Assembly: GCF_003253485.1 (NCBI RefSeq)
Contig: NZ_QKTX01000011.1
Location: forward strand, 62,001-126,000
DNA length: 64,000 bases
Direction of reading: 5' to 3'
Source of the DNA: Algoriphagus aquaeductus
GTDB taxonomy: Bacteria > Bacteroidota > Bacteroidia > Cytophagales > Cyclobacteriaceae
The notes below the pieces were generated by a model that had not been told where the DNA came from, did not search any database, and saw only the letters and a program-made list of their open reading frames with translations. The position numbers and the translations under genes were made by a program. How positions within the stretch are numbered: the first letter of the stretch is position 1; every line of letters starts with the position of its first letter. This document shows, piece after piece, positions 1 to 7,440 of the stretch.

Positions 1-1
1 A

Positions 2-154
2 TTCTTGATCGTAGCCTTGATGTATCTCTTGATTGTCTTGATTTTGTATCTGACCAGGGATTCACATGGGGTGCAGGAACAAATCAATTCCACTTTGAAA
101 AATTTTATTTTCCGAGCAAACAGCCAAAAAGAAGAAGATGAAGCAGGATCTTGA
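2..154 (+). CDS. C-terminal end of a small membrane protein (holin-like?), 5' truncated by window edge
   Basis: The frame is open from base 2 to the TGA at 152-154 and overlaps the next gene by 17 nt. The visible 50 residues begin with a hydrophobic helix (FLIVALMYLLIVLILYL) followed by a basic/polar cytoplasmic-type tail ending in KEEDEAGS. This topology, with a downstream partner that also has one membrane helix, resembles the phage-holin-family/YtxH-like small membrane protein pairs common in Bacteroidota, but too little is present to assign a family. The overlap indicates translational coupling with the next gene. Function unknown; the holin label is a guess from architecture only. Confidence 0.5.
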   Translation, partial: FLIVALMYLLIVLILYLTRDSHGVQEQINSTLKNFIFRANSQKEEDEAGS

Positions 155-518
155 AAAAAAATCAGAAGAGTTGGAGCAGACTTTAGCCAAGCAATTGGAA
201 ATGTTGAAAAAAGATTCTGAAGATTGGCTGAAAGTAGGTGCTGTTTTGGCTGTAGGTGCTTTGCTTACCTATGGTGTGGTAAAAGCCACCCGTAAAAAGA
301 AGGTGAAAAATACCCAAAAAGCCATGGAAGTTTTGGAAAAAGAGGGGCTGCTGGATGATGAGATTAAAAAAAGACTCTCCAAACCGAAAAGTTCTTCCAT
401 TTGGCCTAGTTTGACTCAGCGCTTGCTAATCTTGGGATTTGCTTTGGCAAAAGACAAGATTTTGGCGCAGCTTTTTTCAGATAATACTGAATCAGGGGCA
501 GTTGAAAAAGATCAGTAA
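138..518 (+). CDS. Small coiled-coil membrane protein of unknown function
   Basis: This 126-aa protein is not recognised as a characterised family. Residues 1-30 are a charged, heptad-like coiled coil (KKSEELEQTLAKQLEMLKK). One transmembrane helix follows (about 32-50, VGAVLAVGALLTYGVV), then a KATRKKKVK basic stop-transfer patch, a polar middle, and a weaker amphipathic or hydrophobic segment near 90-105. The layout resembles YtxH-type envelope stress proteins. It overlaps the preceding membrane protein by 17 nt and the following GGGP-synthase frame, so the three probably form one operon. Confidence 0.7.
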   Translation: MKQDLEKKSEELEQTLAKQLEMLKKDSEDWLKVGAVLAVGALLTYGVVKATRKKKVKNTQKAMEVLEKEGLLDDEIKKRLSKPKSSSIWPSLTQRLLILGFALAKDKILAQLFSDNTESGAVEKDQ

Positions 519-1257
519 ACTCCTTAAAATCCTCTCAAAATCCGGAAGAAAGGGCATCGCGTGGTTGGTTGATCCTGAGAAAGAGCTGGATCCGGCCCGA
601 TTTGAGTGGATTGGAAATTCAGGATTGGATCTAATACTAGTGGGGGGTAGTGGTGGCAATTCGCAGGAGTTGGAAAGGACTATTTTCACCATCCGTCAAT
701 TTTCCGGATCCATACCAATTTGTATTTTCCCCGGTTCCGGACTTCAAATTTCCGGATTGGCTGATGGAATACTTTTTTTAAGCCTTATTTCAGGCAAAAA
801 TCCGGAATATCTCATTTCGCAGCAGGCAGAAGCTGCTCCTCGTTTGGAAAACCTTTCTTTGGAGATTTTACCCACCGGATACCTTTTGGTGAACAACGGA
901 GAGATTCTCAGTGTCCACAAAGCCAGCAATACTTTACCTGTTTTAAATGCGGAATTGGATCGATTGAAGGCGATTTCTTTGGCAGGAAAGTATCTTGGCT
1001 TAGATTATTTTTATTTGGAAGCGGGAAGCGGTGCAAAGAAACCTGTCTCACCGGAGGCAATTCAGGTTGTCAAAAAATCAGTCAAGAGACCTTTGATCGT
1101 GGGAGGTGGGCTGGACTCCACAGAAAAAGTAAAGCTGGCCTTTGATGCCGGTGCAGATTTGATTGTTTTGGGAAATACCATAGAAAAAGACCCCGGTTTT
1201 TTGGCCGAGGTCTTGAAGGTCAAAATGTGGTACAACCAATTATTGAACATTAATTAA
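502..1257 (+). CDS. Geranylgeranylglyceryl phosphate (GGGP) synthase family protein
   Basis: This TIM-barrel prenyltransferase joins a long-chain prenyl diphosphate to sn-glycerol-1-phosphate, the first step of archaeal-type ether lipids; the family (PcrB/GGGPS) also occurs in Bacteroidota. Family motifs are WLVDPEKELDP near the N-terminus, LVGGSGG, YLEAGSGA and VGGGLDS with GNTIEKDP at the phosphate-binding end. An open frame runs back to an ATG at 439, but homology-like sequence begins around LKKISKLL, so I favour the TTG at 502. That start gives 251 aa and a 17-nt overlap with the upstream gene; the 439 start would add 21 untypical residues. Its 3' end overlaps the convergent AraC gene by 18 nt. 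The physiological product in this organism cannot be read from sequence. Confidence 0.85.
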   Translation: MKKISKLLKILSKSGRKGIAWLVDPEKELDPARFEWIGNSGLDLILVGGSGGNSQELERTIFTIRQFSGSIPICIFPGSGLQISGLADGILFLSLISGKNPEYLISQQAEAAPRLENLSLEILPTGYLLVNNGEILSVHKASNTLPVLNAELDRLKAISLAGKYLGLDYFYLEAGSGAKKPVSPEAIQVVKKSVKRPLIVGGGLDSTEKVKLAFDAGADLIVLGNTIEKDPGFLAEVLKVKMWYNQLLNIN

Positions 1258-2169
1258 GGATTCCCTTCGTCGCATTTTACCTGCGGGAACACCATACATC
1301 ATCTTAAAACGGCGACAGAAATAAGCGGTGTCTTTGTAGCCCACTTCTTTCCCGATATCCCGAATAGATTTTTTGGTAGTTCTCAAAAGCTCGACCGCGG
1401 CTTCCATTCGCTGGTATTCAATGTAGTCTTGGGGATTGATTCCGGTCAGCATTTTGAAATACTGACCTACATAATCTTCAGACACATTGGCCACTTTGGC
1501 CAAAACCTTGTTGGATAGGTCGCCACCAATATTGGTTTTGATAAAGTTGAACAGGTCAATCAGCCGAGGATCTTTGAAATAGGTGGAATTGGTGGACAGT
1601 TCTTCTGTGAACAGTCTGTTTTTCAGGATATGCCTGAGTAATTCAATGACCAACACTTCCGTTTGTGCCTTTAGGGCTCTTTCTTTTCCCACATTGGTGG
1701 TTTCGAGCTCTTTCATAATGTCCTCCGATAGTGTGGCAATCCGATCGTTGAACCGAATGATAAAAGGAGGAATGTCTAAAGAGTTGAAGAAGTTGACTAC
1801 ATCAAACACTTTGGATTCAAAATGCAAGACCGATATACAGTCTTCCTCTGAAGTCTTGATTTCCTTATAGCTGATGCTTTGAAGGTATTTTCGTTTGGAT
1901 TCGGAAAACTGCTCCAGGCTGATTTCTTGGCGTTTGCTTCCGGCTCCAAAAGTGATTGCTGTCTTTTGACCTTTAGGAAGGAAAAGAACCTCGCCCTCAT
2001 TGACAAGTTCTTGATCTTCCCCAAACTTAAGTGTTCCATGGTGGAGGAGAATGAGGGTATTTTCGGATTCCAAATAGTCGAAAACAGAAATAGGCTTTTC
2101 AACCTTAAAATTATTTCCCCTCAAAAATCGTACGTGTACCGACTCGATGACTTTGTTGTAGTAATCCAT
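1240..2169 (-). CDS. AraC family transcriptional regulator
   Basis: This is a 309-aa cytoplasmic DNA-binding regulator. The N-terminal ~150 residues look like a cupin-type sensory domain (HHGTLKFGEDQELVNEGEVLFLP). The C-terminal ~105 residues are a typical AraC double helix-turn-helix: LSNKVLAKVANVSEDYVGQYFK, then IRDIGKEVGYKDTAYFCRRFK with the family signature GYKDTAYFCRRFK, then GVPAGKMR. Its last 18 nt overlap the end of the convergent GGGP-synthase gene. A -7 box reading toward it lies at 2194-2201. No ligand or target can be inferred. Its neighbours do not form an obvious regulon; autoregulation is possible. Confidence 0.92.
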   Translation of the reverse strand: MDYYNKVIESVHVRFLRGNNFKVEKPISVFDYLESENTLILLHHGTLKFGEDQELVNEGEVLFLPKGQKTAITFGAGSKRQEISLEQFSESKRKYLQSISYKEIKTSEEDCISVLHFESKVFDVVNFFNSLDIPPFIIRFNDRIATLSEDIMKELETTNVGKERALKAQTEVLVIELLRHILKNRLFTEELSTNSTYFKDPRLIDLFNFIKTNIGGDLSNKVLAKVANVSEDYVGQYFKMLTGINPQDYIEYQRMEAAVELLRTTKKSIRDIGKEVGYKDTAYFCRRFKMMYGVPAGKMRRRESLINVQ

Positions 2170-2193
2170 GAATTAGTGTGAAAAGTGTATGCT

Positions 2194-2201
2194 CAAAAAT
2201 A
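2194..2201 (-). promoter_or_regulatory. Bacteroidota -7 box for the AraC gene
   Basis: Read on the minus strand this is TATTTTTG, matching the Bacteroidota TAnnTTTG consensus, 25 nt upstream of the AraC ATG. No clear TTG -33 element is visible at the right distance, so confidence is moderate. Confidence 0.4.
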
Positions 2202-2256
2202 TGACTTTTCCTTAGTTAGAACATAACTATTTTGAAGATAAGCTGAAAAAAGTAAA

Positions 2257-2292
2257 AAAAAGGGCATAAAAATTTGCATCTATACCCTTTTT
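2257..2292 (-). terminator. Rho-independent terminator of the acyl-CoA dehydrogenase gene
   Basis: The arms AAAAAGGGCATA (2257-2268) and TATACCCTTTTT (2281-2292) pair over 12 bp with one U-G wobble. On the minus strand the stem is followed by a T-rich run. It lies 18 nt after the acyl-CoA dehydrogenase stop codon. Confidence 0.75.
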
Positions 2293-2310
2293 GATGGCTA
2301 GTCTTATGGA

Positions 2311-3450
2311 TTATTTCAAGATTCCTCTGGAAATAACTATTCTCTGGATTTCTGAGGTCCCTTCGTAGATTTGGGTGATCTTGGCATCTCGCATCAGTCG
2401 TTCGACATGGTACTCTTTGACATAGCCATATCCTCCATGAACTTGCACAGCCTCCACAGTGACATTCATCGCTACCTCAGAAGCATATAGCTTGGCCATG
2501 GCAGAGGCATGTGCATAATCCTCGCCTTGATCTTTTAGCCATGCAGCCTTATAAACAAGTAATCGTGCTGCCTCAATTTGAGTGGCCATGTCAGCCAATT
2601 TGAACTGAATAGCCTGATGCTGACTGATCGGTTTGCCAAATGCTTTTCGTTCTTTGGAGTAGGCCAACGCTAATTCATAAGCACCGGAAGCAATCCCCAA
2701 TGCCTGCGCTGCGATTCCGATCCTTCCGCCGTTTAAAGTTTCCATGGCAAAAGTGAATCCAAATCCTTCTTCACCAATGCGGTTTTCCGCAGGAACTTTG
2801 ACATCCGTAAACATCAACGAATGGGTATCTGAACCCCTGATTCCGAGTTTGTCTTCTTTTTTACCAATAACAAATCCTTCCCAGCCTTTTTCTACAAGGA
2901 ATACGGAAATCCCCTTGTGACCTTTACTGGCGTCAGTTTGGGCAATTACCAGGTAAACACTCGCCGTTGAGCCATTGGTGATCCAGTTTTTAGTCCCATT
3001 GAGTACATAGTGATCCCCATTCCATTCGGCGGAGGTACGCTGAGATGTGGCATCTGATCCTGCCTCGGGTTCGGAAAGGCAGAATGCTCCTAAAATTTCA
3101 CCTGTTGCCAATCGGGTCAGGTACTTTTGCTTCTGTTCTTCTGATCCATATTTTTCCAATCCCCAGCATACCAGGGAGTTGTTGACAGACATGGAGACTG
3201 AGGCTGAGGCGTCGATTTTGGACAATTCTTCCATAGCAATAACATAGGAAATGGTGTCCATTCCACCTCCATTGTATTTGGGGTCGACCATCATTCCCAG
3301 AAAGCCCAAATCCCCCATTTTTTTGATTTGTTCATGAGGGAATTTTGCTTCTGAATCCCGATCAATAACTCCGGGAAGTAATTCGCTTTGAGCAAATTCC
3401 CTTGCTGCTTCCTGCACGGCCAGATGCTCTTCAGTCAATTGAAAGTTCAT
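2311..3450 (-). CDS. Acyl-CoA dehydrogenase (short/medium-chain type)
   Basis: This FAD flavoenzyme performs the alpha,beta-dehydrogenation of acyl-CoA thioesters and passes electrons to ETF; the 379-aa length is standard. Visible motifs are the first signature GAFCLSEPEAGSDA, the FAD/substrate region NGTKNWITNG, and the C-terminal QIYEGTSEIQR, whose Glu aligns with the catalytic base of short-chain acyl-CoA dehydrogenases. The second signature region QVHGGYGYVKEYHVERLMRD is intact. The start is set at the ATG 3448-3450 (MNFQLTEEH), where family similarity begins; the frame stays open upstream but encodes unrelated residues. A terminator follows at 2257-2292. It is probably monocistronic. Chain-length specificity cannot be decided. 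Confidence 0.95.
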   Translation of the reverse strand: MNFQLTEEHLAVQEAAREFAQSELLPGVIDRDSEAKFPHEQIKKMGDLGFLGMMVDPKYNGGGMDTISYVIAMEELSKIDASASVSMSVNNSLVCWGLEKYGSEEQKQKYLTRLATGEILGAFCLSEPEAGSDATSQRTSAEWNGDHYVLNGTKNWITNGSTASVYLVIAQTDASKGHKGISVFLVEKGWEGFVIGKKEDKLGIRGSDTHSLMFTDVKVPAENRIGEEGFGFTFAMETLNGGRIGIAAQALGIASGAYELALAYSKERKAFGKPISQHQAIQFKLADMATQIEAARLLVYKAAWLKDQGEDYAHASAMAKLYASEVAMNVTVEAVQVHGGYGYVKEYHVERLMRDAKITQIYEGTSEIQRIVISRGILK

Positions 3451-3499
3451 AAGGGTAGTCAAATTTTTGGGTTTAAATTCTGCCCGAAAAGATAGCCTA

Positions 3500-3531
3500 A
3501 AAAAAGAAAAGGGACAAAAACTTGTCCCTTT
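3500..3531 (-). terminator. Terminator of the panC-panD-flippase-peptidase operon
   Basis: The stem arms AAAGGGACAA (3508-3517) and TTGTCCCTTT (3522-3531) pair perfectly over 10 bp. On the minus strand they are followed by TTCTTTTTTT. It lies 22 nt after the Zn-peptidase stop codon. Confidence 0.85.
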
Positions 3532-3553
3532 CCGAATATTATTTTGATTTGGA

Positions 3554-4240
3554 TCAATCTCTATTGCCGAAGAACACAAAGATATAATAGGCGAGGGTTG
3601 CCAAAGAAGCCAATGCTGCCACCACATAGGTCATAGCAGCCCATTTCAACGCATCTTTGGACATCTCATATTCAGGTCTGGTGACGATATTTCTGTTTTG
3701 AACCCAAGCAAGTGCTCTGTTTGAAGCATCAAATTCTACCGGCAAAGTCACCAAAGTGAACAGGGTCATTACGGAATAAGATCCCACTACAATGTAACCG
3801 ATAATGGGAACAGGAAGTCCCAGAGCAAAGCCACCAAAAAGGGAGGCAATCAAGACGATGTTGAGGATTTTCCCGGAAATATTCTGAACAGGTACTAAGG
3901 CCGAACGGAAATTAAGCCAGGCATAAGAAGTAGCGTGCTGCACGGCGTGTCCGCATTCGTGTGCTGCGACAGCTGTAGCGGCGGCGTTCCTTCCATAGTA
4001 TACATCAGGAGACAGGTTGACTGTCCGATCCATGGGATTGTAGTGGTCTGTAAGCTGACCTTCCACACAGATGACTTGTACATCATGGGTATTATGATCT
4101 GCCAGCATCAGTTTGGCGATTTCGGCACCGGATAAGTTGGCCTGCAAGGCAGTTTGAGAGTATTGCTTGAATTTGCTCTTCAATCTACTGCTGACTACAA
4201 ATCCAAGAATTGCAAATACGACTACGATAAGGATAATCAT
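3554..4240 (-). CDS. Membrane zinc metallopeptidase (YugP / Zn_peptidase_2 family)
   Basis: This 228-aa integral membrane protein belongs to the neutral zinc metallopeptidase 2 family (YugP-like). The zinc motif is AAHECGHAVQHA (HExxH), preceded by YGRNAAATAVA and followed by two hydrophobic stretches and the conserved LPVEFDASNRALAW segment, where the Glu is a likely third ligand. An N-terminal helix (ILIVVVFAILGFVV) anchors the protein and a C-terminal helix ends it (YVVAALASLATLAYYIFVFF). It is the last gene of the leftward pan operon, 34 nt after the flippase-like gene. Physiological substrate unknown; a role in membrane protein turnover is only inferred. Confidence 0.88.
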   Translation of the reverse strand: MIILIVVVFAILGFVVSSRLKSKFKQYSQTALQANLSGAEIAKLMLADHNTHDVQVICVEGQLTDHYNPMDRTVNLSPDVYYGRNAAATAVAAHECGHAVQHATSYAWLNFRSALVPVQNISGKILNIVLIASLFGGFALGLPVPIIGYIVVGSYSVMTLFTLVTLPVEFDASNRALAWVQNRNIVTRPEYEMSKDALKWAAMTYVVAALASLATLAYYIFVFFGNRD

Positions 4241-4274
4241 TGTTATTGTTGTTTAACTGGGTGTGGTTACGAAT

Positions 4275-5282
4275 TTAAGGCATGTCGGGTTTATTCCAAG
4301 CGGGGGTTTTCACCATGATGATCCAGCTCCACAAGCCTGCCAGCATGACCAAGATCACCTGCGAGCCGTGAATGATGGCGGCGAAAATTTTTCCGTCGGT
4401 TTCCGATATTCCAAAGGTGATCAAAATGTAGGCCACCAGTGCATGAAAAGTCCCAATCCCACCCTGAACTGGCGCAACCATGCCAATACTTCCCATCACC
4501 ATAACCAAAAGGACTTGTGTTGCCGACAAATTGGCAGTGGAATGAATGCCCAAGGAAACTGTATACATGGTCAGGAAATAGATGACCCAAATCAATACTG
4601 AACTCAACCAAAAACCCAAAGGATGCTGGACCGATTGGATGGACTGAAGACCTGAATATAATTGTCTGAAAAACTGCTGAAACTTACTGATCCAGCCTTT
4701 CCCACGGTATCGTCTAACTAGGAAAAAAACAAACAGAACGAATACCAGCAGTCCTCCAATAACAATTGGCAGAAAGTTCAGGATTTTGTCTCCAATTGTT
4801 TCCAAATCTACCAATTCACCGGCAAGTGAAAGGAACAGTTGATTTTCCAAAAGGAAGGCTAAGAGAATGGTGGAAATTAGAAAAAGCAGATCAATGCTTC
4901 TTTCTATTATCACCGTTCCAATCAAGTGCCCGATTGAAGTCCCATTGGTACGGGATAACACCCCGCAGCGGGCTACTTCTCCGGCTCTAGGCACCAAAAG
5001 ATTGGCTAAATAGCCCACCATGACCGCATGGTAGGCGCGGTTTGCGGTAATGGGTGATTTTCCTTCTTCATGTCGAATAAGTAAGGCCCATCTCCAACCT
5101 CTGATCCAAAATCCAATCCAGGCGATTACCAGAGAAAAAGTAATCCAAAACCAATTGCTCGATTGGAGCTGTGAGATCAAGCTGGCTAATTCGATATCCC
5201 GGTATAAAAACCAAAAAATCCAGATGGCCACTCCCAATGAAATGGACACCTGGATGGTTTGTTTTACTTTTGGATGAAGCAT
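4275..5282 (-). CDS. Lysylphosphatidylglycerol synthase TM-region / flippase-like membrane protein
   Basis: This is a 335-aa polytopic inner-membrane protein with about 7-8 helices. The family signature is present as LLVPRAGEVARCGVLSR followed by GTVIIERSIDLL, with GGIGTFHALVAY near the C-terminus; these are typical of the LPG_synthase_TM/UPF0104 family. No soluble acyltransferase (DUF2156) domain is attached, so it is the stand-alone flippase-like type rather than a full MprF. Its ATG overlaps the panD stop codon (TAATG), which implies translational coupling with pantothenate genes of unrelated function. The substrate, presumably a lipid, is not known. Confidence 0.85.
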   Translation of the reverse strand: MLHPKVKQTIQVSISLGVAIWIFWFLYRDIELASLISQLQSSNWFWITFSLVIAWIGFWIRGWRWALLIRHEEGKSPITANRAYHAVMVGYLANLLVPRAGEVARCGVLSRTNGTSIGHLIGTVIIERSIDLLFLISTILLAFLLENQLFLSLAGELVDLETIGDKILNFLPIVIGGLLVFVLFVFFLVRRYRGKGWISKFQQFFRQLYSGLQSIQSVQHPLGFWLSSVLIWVIYFLTMYTVSLGIHSTANLSATQVLLVMVMGSIGMVAPVQGGIGTFHALVAYILITFGISETDGKIFAAIIHGSQVILVMLAGLWSWIIMVKTPAWNKPDMP

Positions 5283-5629
5283 TAGATCAGTTTATTTCTT
5301 TCGTCAGGAAAGATCAAAACAGGCTTGTACTGCTTGGCTTCTTCGATCGCCATTCCTGCATAGGAAATTATGATGACAATATCTCCAACTGCTGCTTTTC
5401 GTGCAGCCGGTCCGTTGAGGCACACCTGACCACTTCCCCTTTCCCCTTTTATGACGTAGGTTTCGAGCCGTTCTCCGTTGTTGACATTGACGACTTGCAC
5501 TTTTTCATTTTCGATAAGATGGGCCGCGTCCATCAGATCTTCATCAATCGTGATAGAGCCTACATAATGAAGCTCGGCTTGGGTGATTTTCACCCGGTGA
5601 ATTTTGGATTTTAATACCTGAATCTGCAT
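5282..5629 (-). CDS. panD: Aspartate 1-decarboxylase
   Basis: The enzyme converts L-aspartate to beta-alanine for pantothenate and CoA synthesis. The protein is 115 aa, close to the usual 116-126. The self-cleavage site that makes the pyruvoyl cofactor is at Gly24-Ser25 in [11 protein letters not shown], preceded by the conserved [16 protein letters not shown] start. The catalytic-region motif [18 protein letters not shown] and the NGPAARKA segment are intact. It lies 24 nt downstream of panC, the next enzyme of the pathway, and its stop overlaps the following start by one base. Complete and unlikely to be anything else. Confidence 0.97.
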   Translation of the reverse strand: MQIQVLKSKIHRVKITQAELHYVGSITIDEDLMDAAHLIENEKVQVVNVNNGERLETYVIKGERGSGQVCLNGPAARKAAVGDIVIIISYAGMAIEEAKQYKPVLIFPDERNKLI

Positions 5630-5653
5630 TGGTTTAGTTTTTCCGTCGCGAAA

Positions 5654-6502
5654 TTAGAGAATAATCGGCAGGTTGTCGATCAATCTCACCTCACCGATAT
5701 AGGCTGCAACACAAATCGAGGATTTTTGATTCGGATCAAAATGCTCTTTTAATTCAAAGGTATCGGGATCAACCAACTCAAAATATTCCAGGTTGCCAGA
5801 ATCCATCCTGAAAAATTTGCTTTCTATTTGGGCTTTTACTTTTTGCCATGATTCTCCGGATTCAAGCTGGGATTGGGCTGTCTTTAAGGCTTCAACTAAA
5901 ACCAGCGCCTGCTTGCGCTCTTCCGAATTCAATCTCAGATTTCTGGAAGACATGGCGAGTCCATCCTCTTCTCTCCGAGTCGGAACTACTTCCAGATCCA
6001 GATCAAATGAAAGATCACGAACTAGTCGCTTGATGACGGCTACTTGCTGCAGGTCCTTCTGCCCAAAATAAGCCGTTTGCGGCTTGATGATGTGGAAAAG
6101 TTTAGCAACTACCGTTCCTACGCCATTGAAATGTCCAGGTCGAAATCTGCCTTCCAGTACTGTTTCCAGTTCGCCAAAGTTTAGGGTAAGTCCCGGTTTG
6201 GAAGGATACATGGTTTCTACAGTAGGATTAAAAACATAATCCACGCCATAGCTTTCGAGCTTTTCCAAGTCCTTTTCAAGCGTGATGGGATACTTTTTAA
6301 AATCCTCCGGATTATTGAATTGGGTAGGATTGACAAAAATGGAAACGACAGTAATCTCCATCTGGGATTTGCTTTTTTCCACCAAGTCCAAATGTCCTTG
6401 GTGAAGAGCGCCCATGGTCGGGACCAGTCCTATTTTTTGATTTTTTTGAAGGTGGTTGAGCCAGTGGGGGTTCCATTCGGCTCTTGTGCGGATTAGCTTC
6501 AC
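5654..6502 (-). CDS. panC: Pantothenate synthetase
   Basis: This ATP-dependent ligase condenses pantoate with beta-alanine to give pantothenate. The 282-aa protein has the nucleotidyl-transferase motif TMGALHQGHLDLV (HxGH type), pantoate/ATP residues in VSIFVNPTQFN and FNGVGTVVAKLF, FGQKDLQQ, and the KMSKS-like EDGLAMSSRN loop. The start codon is GTG (6500-6502); no upstream in-frame ATG fits. It is the first gene of the leftward panC-panD-flippase-peptidase operon, with a good promoter at 6532-6560. No panB is present in the window. Confidence 0.97.
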   Translation of the reverse strand: MKLIRTRAEWNPHWLNHLQKNQKIGLVPTMGALHQGHLDLVEKSKSQMEITVVSIFVNPTQFNNPEDFKKYPITLEKDLEKLESYGVDYVFNPTVETMYPSKPGLTLNFGELETVLEGRFRPGHFNGVGTVVAKLFHIIKPQTAYFGQKDLQQVAVIKRLVRDLSFDLDLEVVPTRREEDGLAMSSRNLRLNSEERKQALVLVEALKTAQSQLESGESWQKVKAQIESKFFRMDSGNLEYFELVDPDTFELKEHFDPNQKSSICVAAYIGEVRLIDNLPIIL

Positions 6503-6531
6503 GGCGAGGCAGTATTTCGGCTAAATTGGGG

Positions 6532-6560
6532 CAAAACTAGATTAATATCCAGAAATACAA
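6532..6560 (-). promoter_or_regulatory. Promoter of the pan operon
   Basis: On the minus strand there is TTG (6560-6558), an 18-nt spacer, then TAGTTTTG (6539-6532), matching the Bacteroidota TTTG/TAnnTTTG arrangement. It lies 30 nt upstream of the panC GTG and is back-to-back with a rightward -7 box at 6582. Confidence 0.6.
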
Positions 6561-6581
6561 TGCTTTTAGGCTTTTTTTATT

Positions 6582-6589
6582 TACCTTTG
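6582..6589 (+). promoter_or_regulatory. -7 box for the GT5-like gene
   Basis: TACCTTTG matches TAnnTTTG, 38 nt before the ATG at 6628. The expected -33 region holds only TTTTAG. The site is divergent to the pan promoter. Confidence 0.45.
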
Positions 6590-6627
6590 TGCCCGTTGTT
6601 TATCACGATCATTAAAATCCCTATAGC

Positions 6628-7440
6628 ATGTCCAAACTACGTATCCTCTACGTTGCTAGTGAAATCAACCCTTTCTTACAAACTTCCGAAGTAGCCAATT
6701 TCTTACGAACTCTCCCCCAAGCCATGCAGGAGCGCGGTATGGAGATCCGTATTTTGGTACCAAGGTTTGGGTTGATCAACGAGCGCAAAAACAGACTCCA
6801 TGAAGTAGTAAGACTTTCCGGGATAAATATTGCAGTTGGAGAAGAAGAAAAGCCTTTGATCATCAAAGTGGCTTCGATTCCCAATGCAAAGCTTCAGGTT
6901 TACTTTATTGACAATGAAGATTATTTCCAGCGCAAGCATGTCTTTCATGACAAGCAGCAGCGGTTTTATGAAGACAATGACGAGCGCGCTATTTTCTTTT
7001 GCAAGGGTGTAATCGAAACCGTGAAGAAATTGGGTTGGGCTCCTGACATTGTGCATTGCAATGACTGGATGACATCTCTGATTCCGATGTATCTGAAGAC
7101 CACTTACAAAAATGAGCCGCTTTTCAAGGATACGAAAACTGTTTTTGCCATCTATAACAATGGATTTTCCCATACCTTTGGCGACGATTTGTTAAACAAG
7201 GTTAAGATGGTGGACATCGATGACACTATTTTAGCACCTTTGAAAAGCAAAGACTTCGCAGGCTTCATCAAGATGGGTATGGAATATGCCGATCGGGTGG
7301 TCAAAGGCTCTGAAGTACCGGCAGAATTAAACCAACTCATCGAGGAGTTCTCAAAAGACAAAAAGTTTGAAATCAGTATTGAAGAAGAGCAGCAAGCTCA
7401 CGACGAACTTTACGGGATTTATACCAGCCTTGCGGGCTAA
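6628..7440 (+). CDS. Glycogen/starch synthase N-terminal (GT5-like) domain protein
   Basis: This 270-aa protein resembles the N-terminal catalytic domain of starch/glycogen synthases: LRILYVASEINPFLQTSEVANFLRTLP corresponds to the ADP-glucose-binding region, then RILVPRFGLINERKNRLHEVVRLSG and the DIVHCNDWMTSLIP segment. Full glycogen synthases have about 480 residues and a second Rossmann domain carrying the ExGL-type nucleotide site; that half is absent. In GlgA the loop near residue 15 is KxGGL, whereas here the aligned position reads QTSEVAN, so transferase activity is doubtful. Stand-alone proteins of this kind occur in Bacteroidota. The 3' end overlaps the DUF4270 gene, suggesting co-expression. 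Confidence 0.8.
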   Translation: MSKLRILYVASEINPFLQTSEVANFLRTLPQAMQERGMEIRILVPRFGLINERKNRLHEVVRLSGINIAVGEEEKPLIIKVASIPNAKLQVYFIDNEDYFQRKHVFHDKQQRFYEDNDERAIFFCKGVIETVKKLGWAPDIVHCNDWMTSLIPMYLKTTYKNEPLFKDTKTVFAIYNNGFSHTFGDDLLNKVKMVDIDDTILAPLKSKDFAGFIKMGMEYADRVVKGSEVPAELNQLIEEFSKDKKFEISIEEEQQAHDELYGIYTSLAG

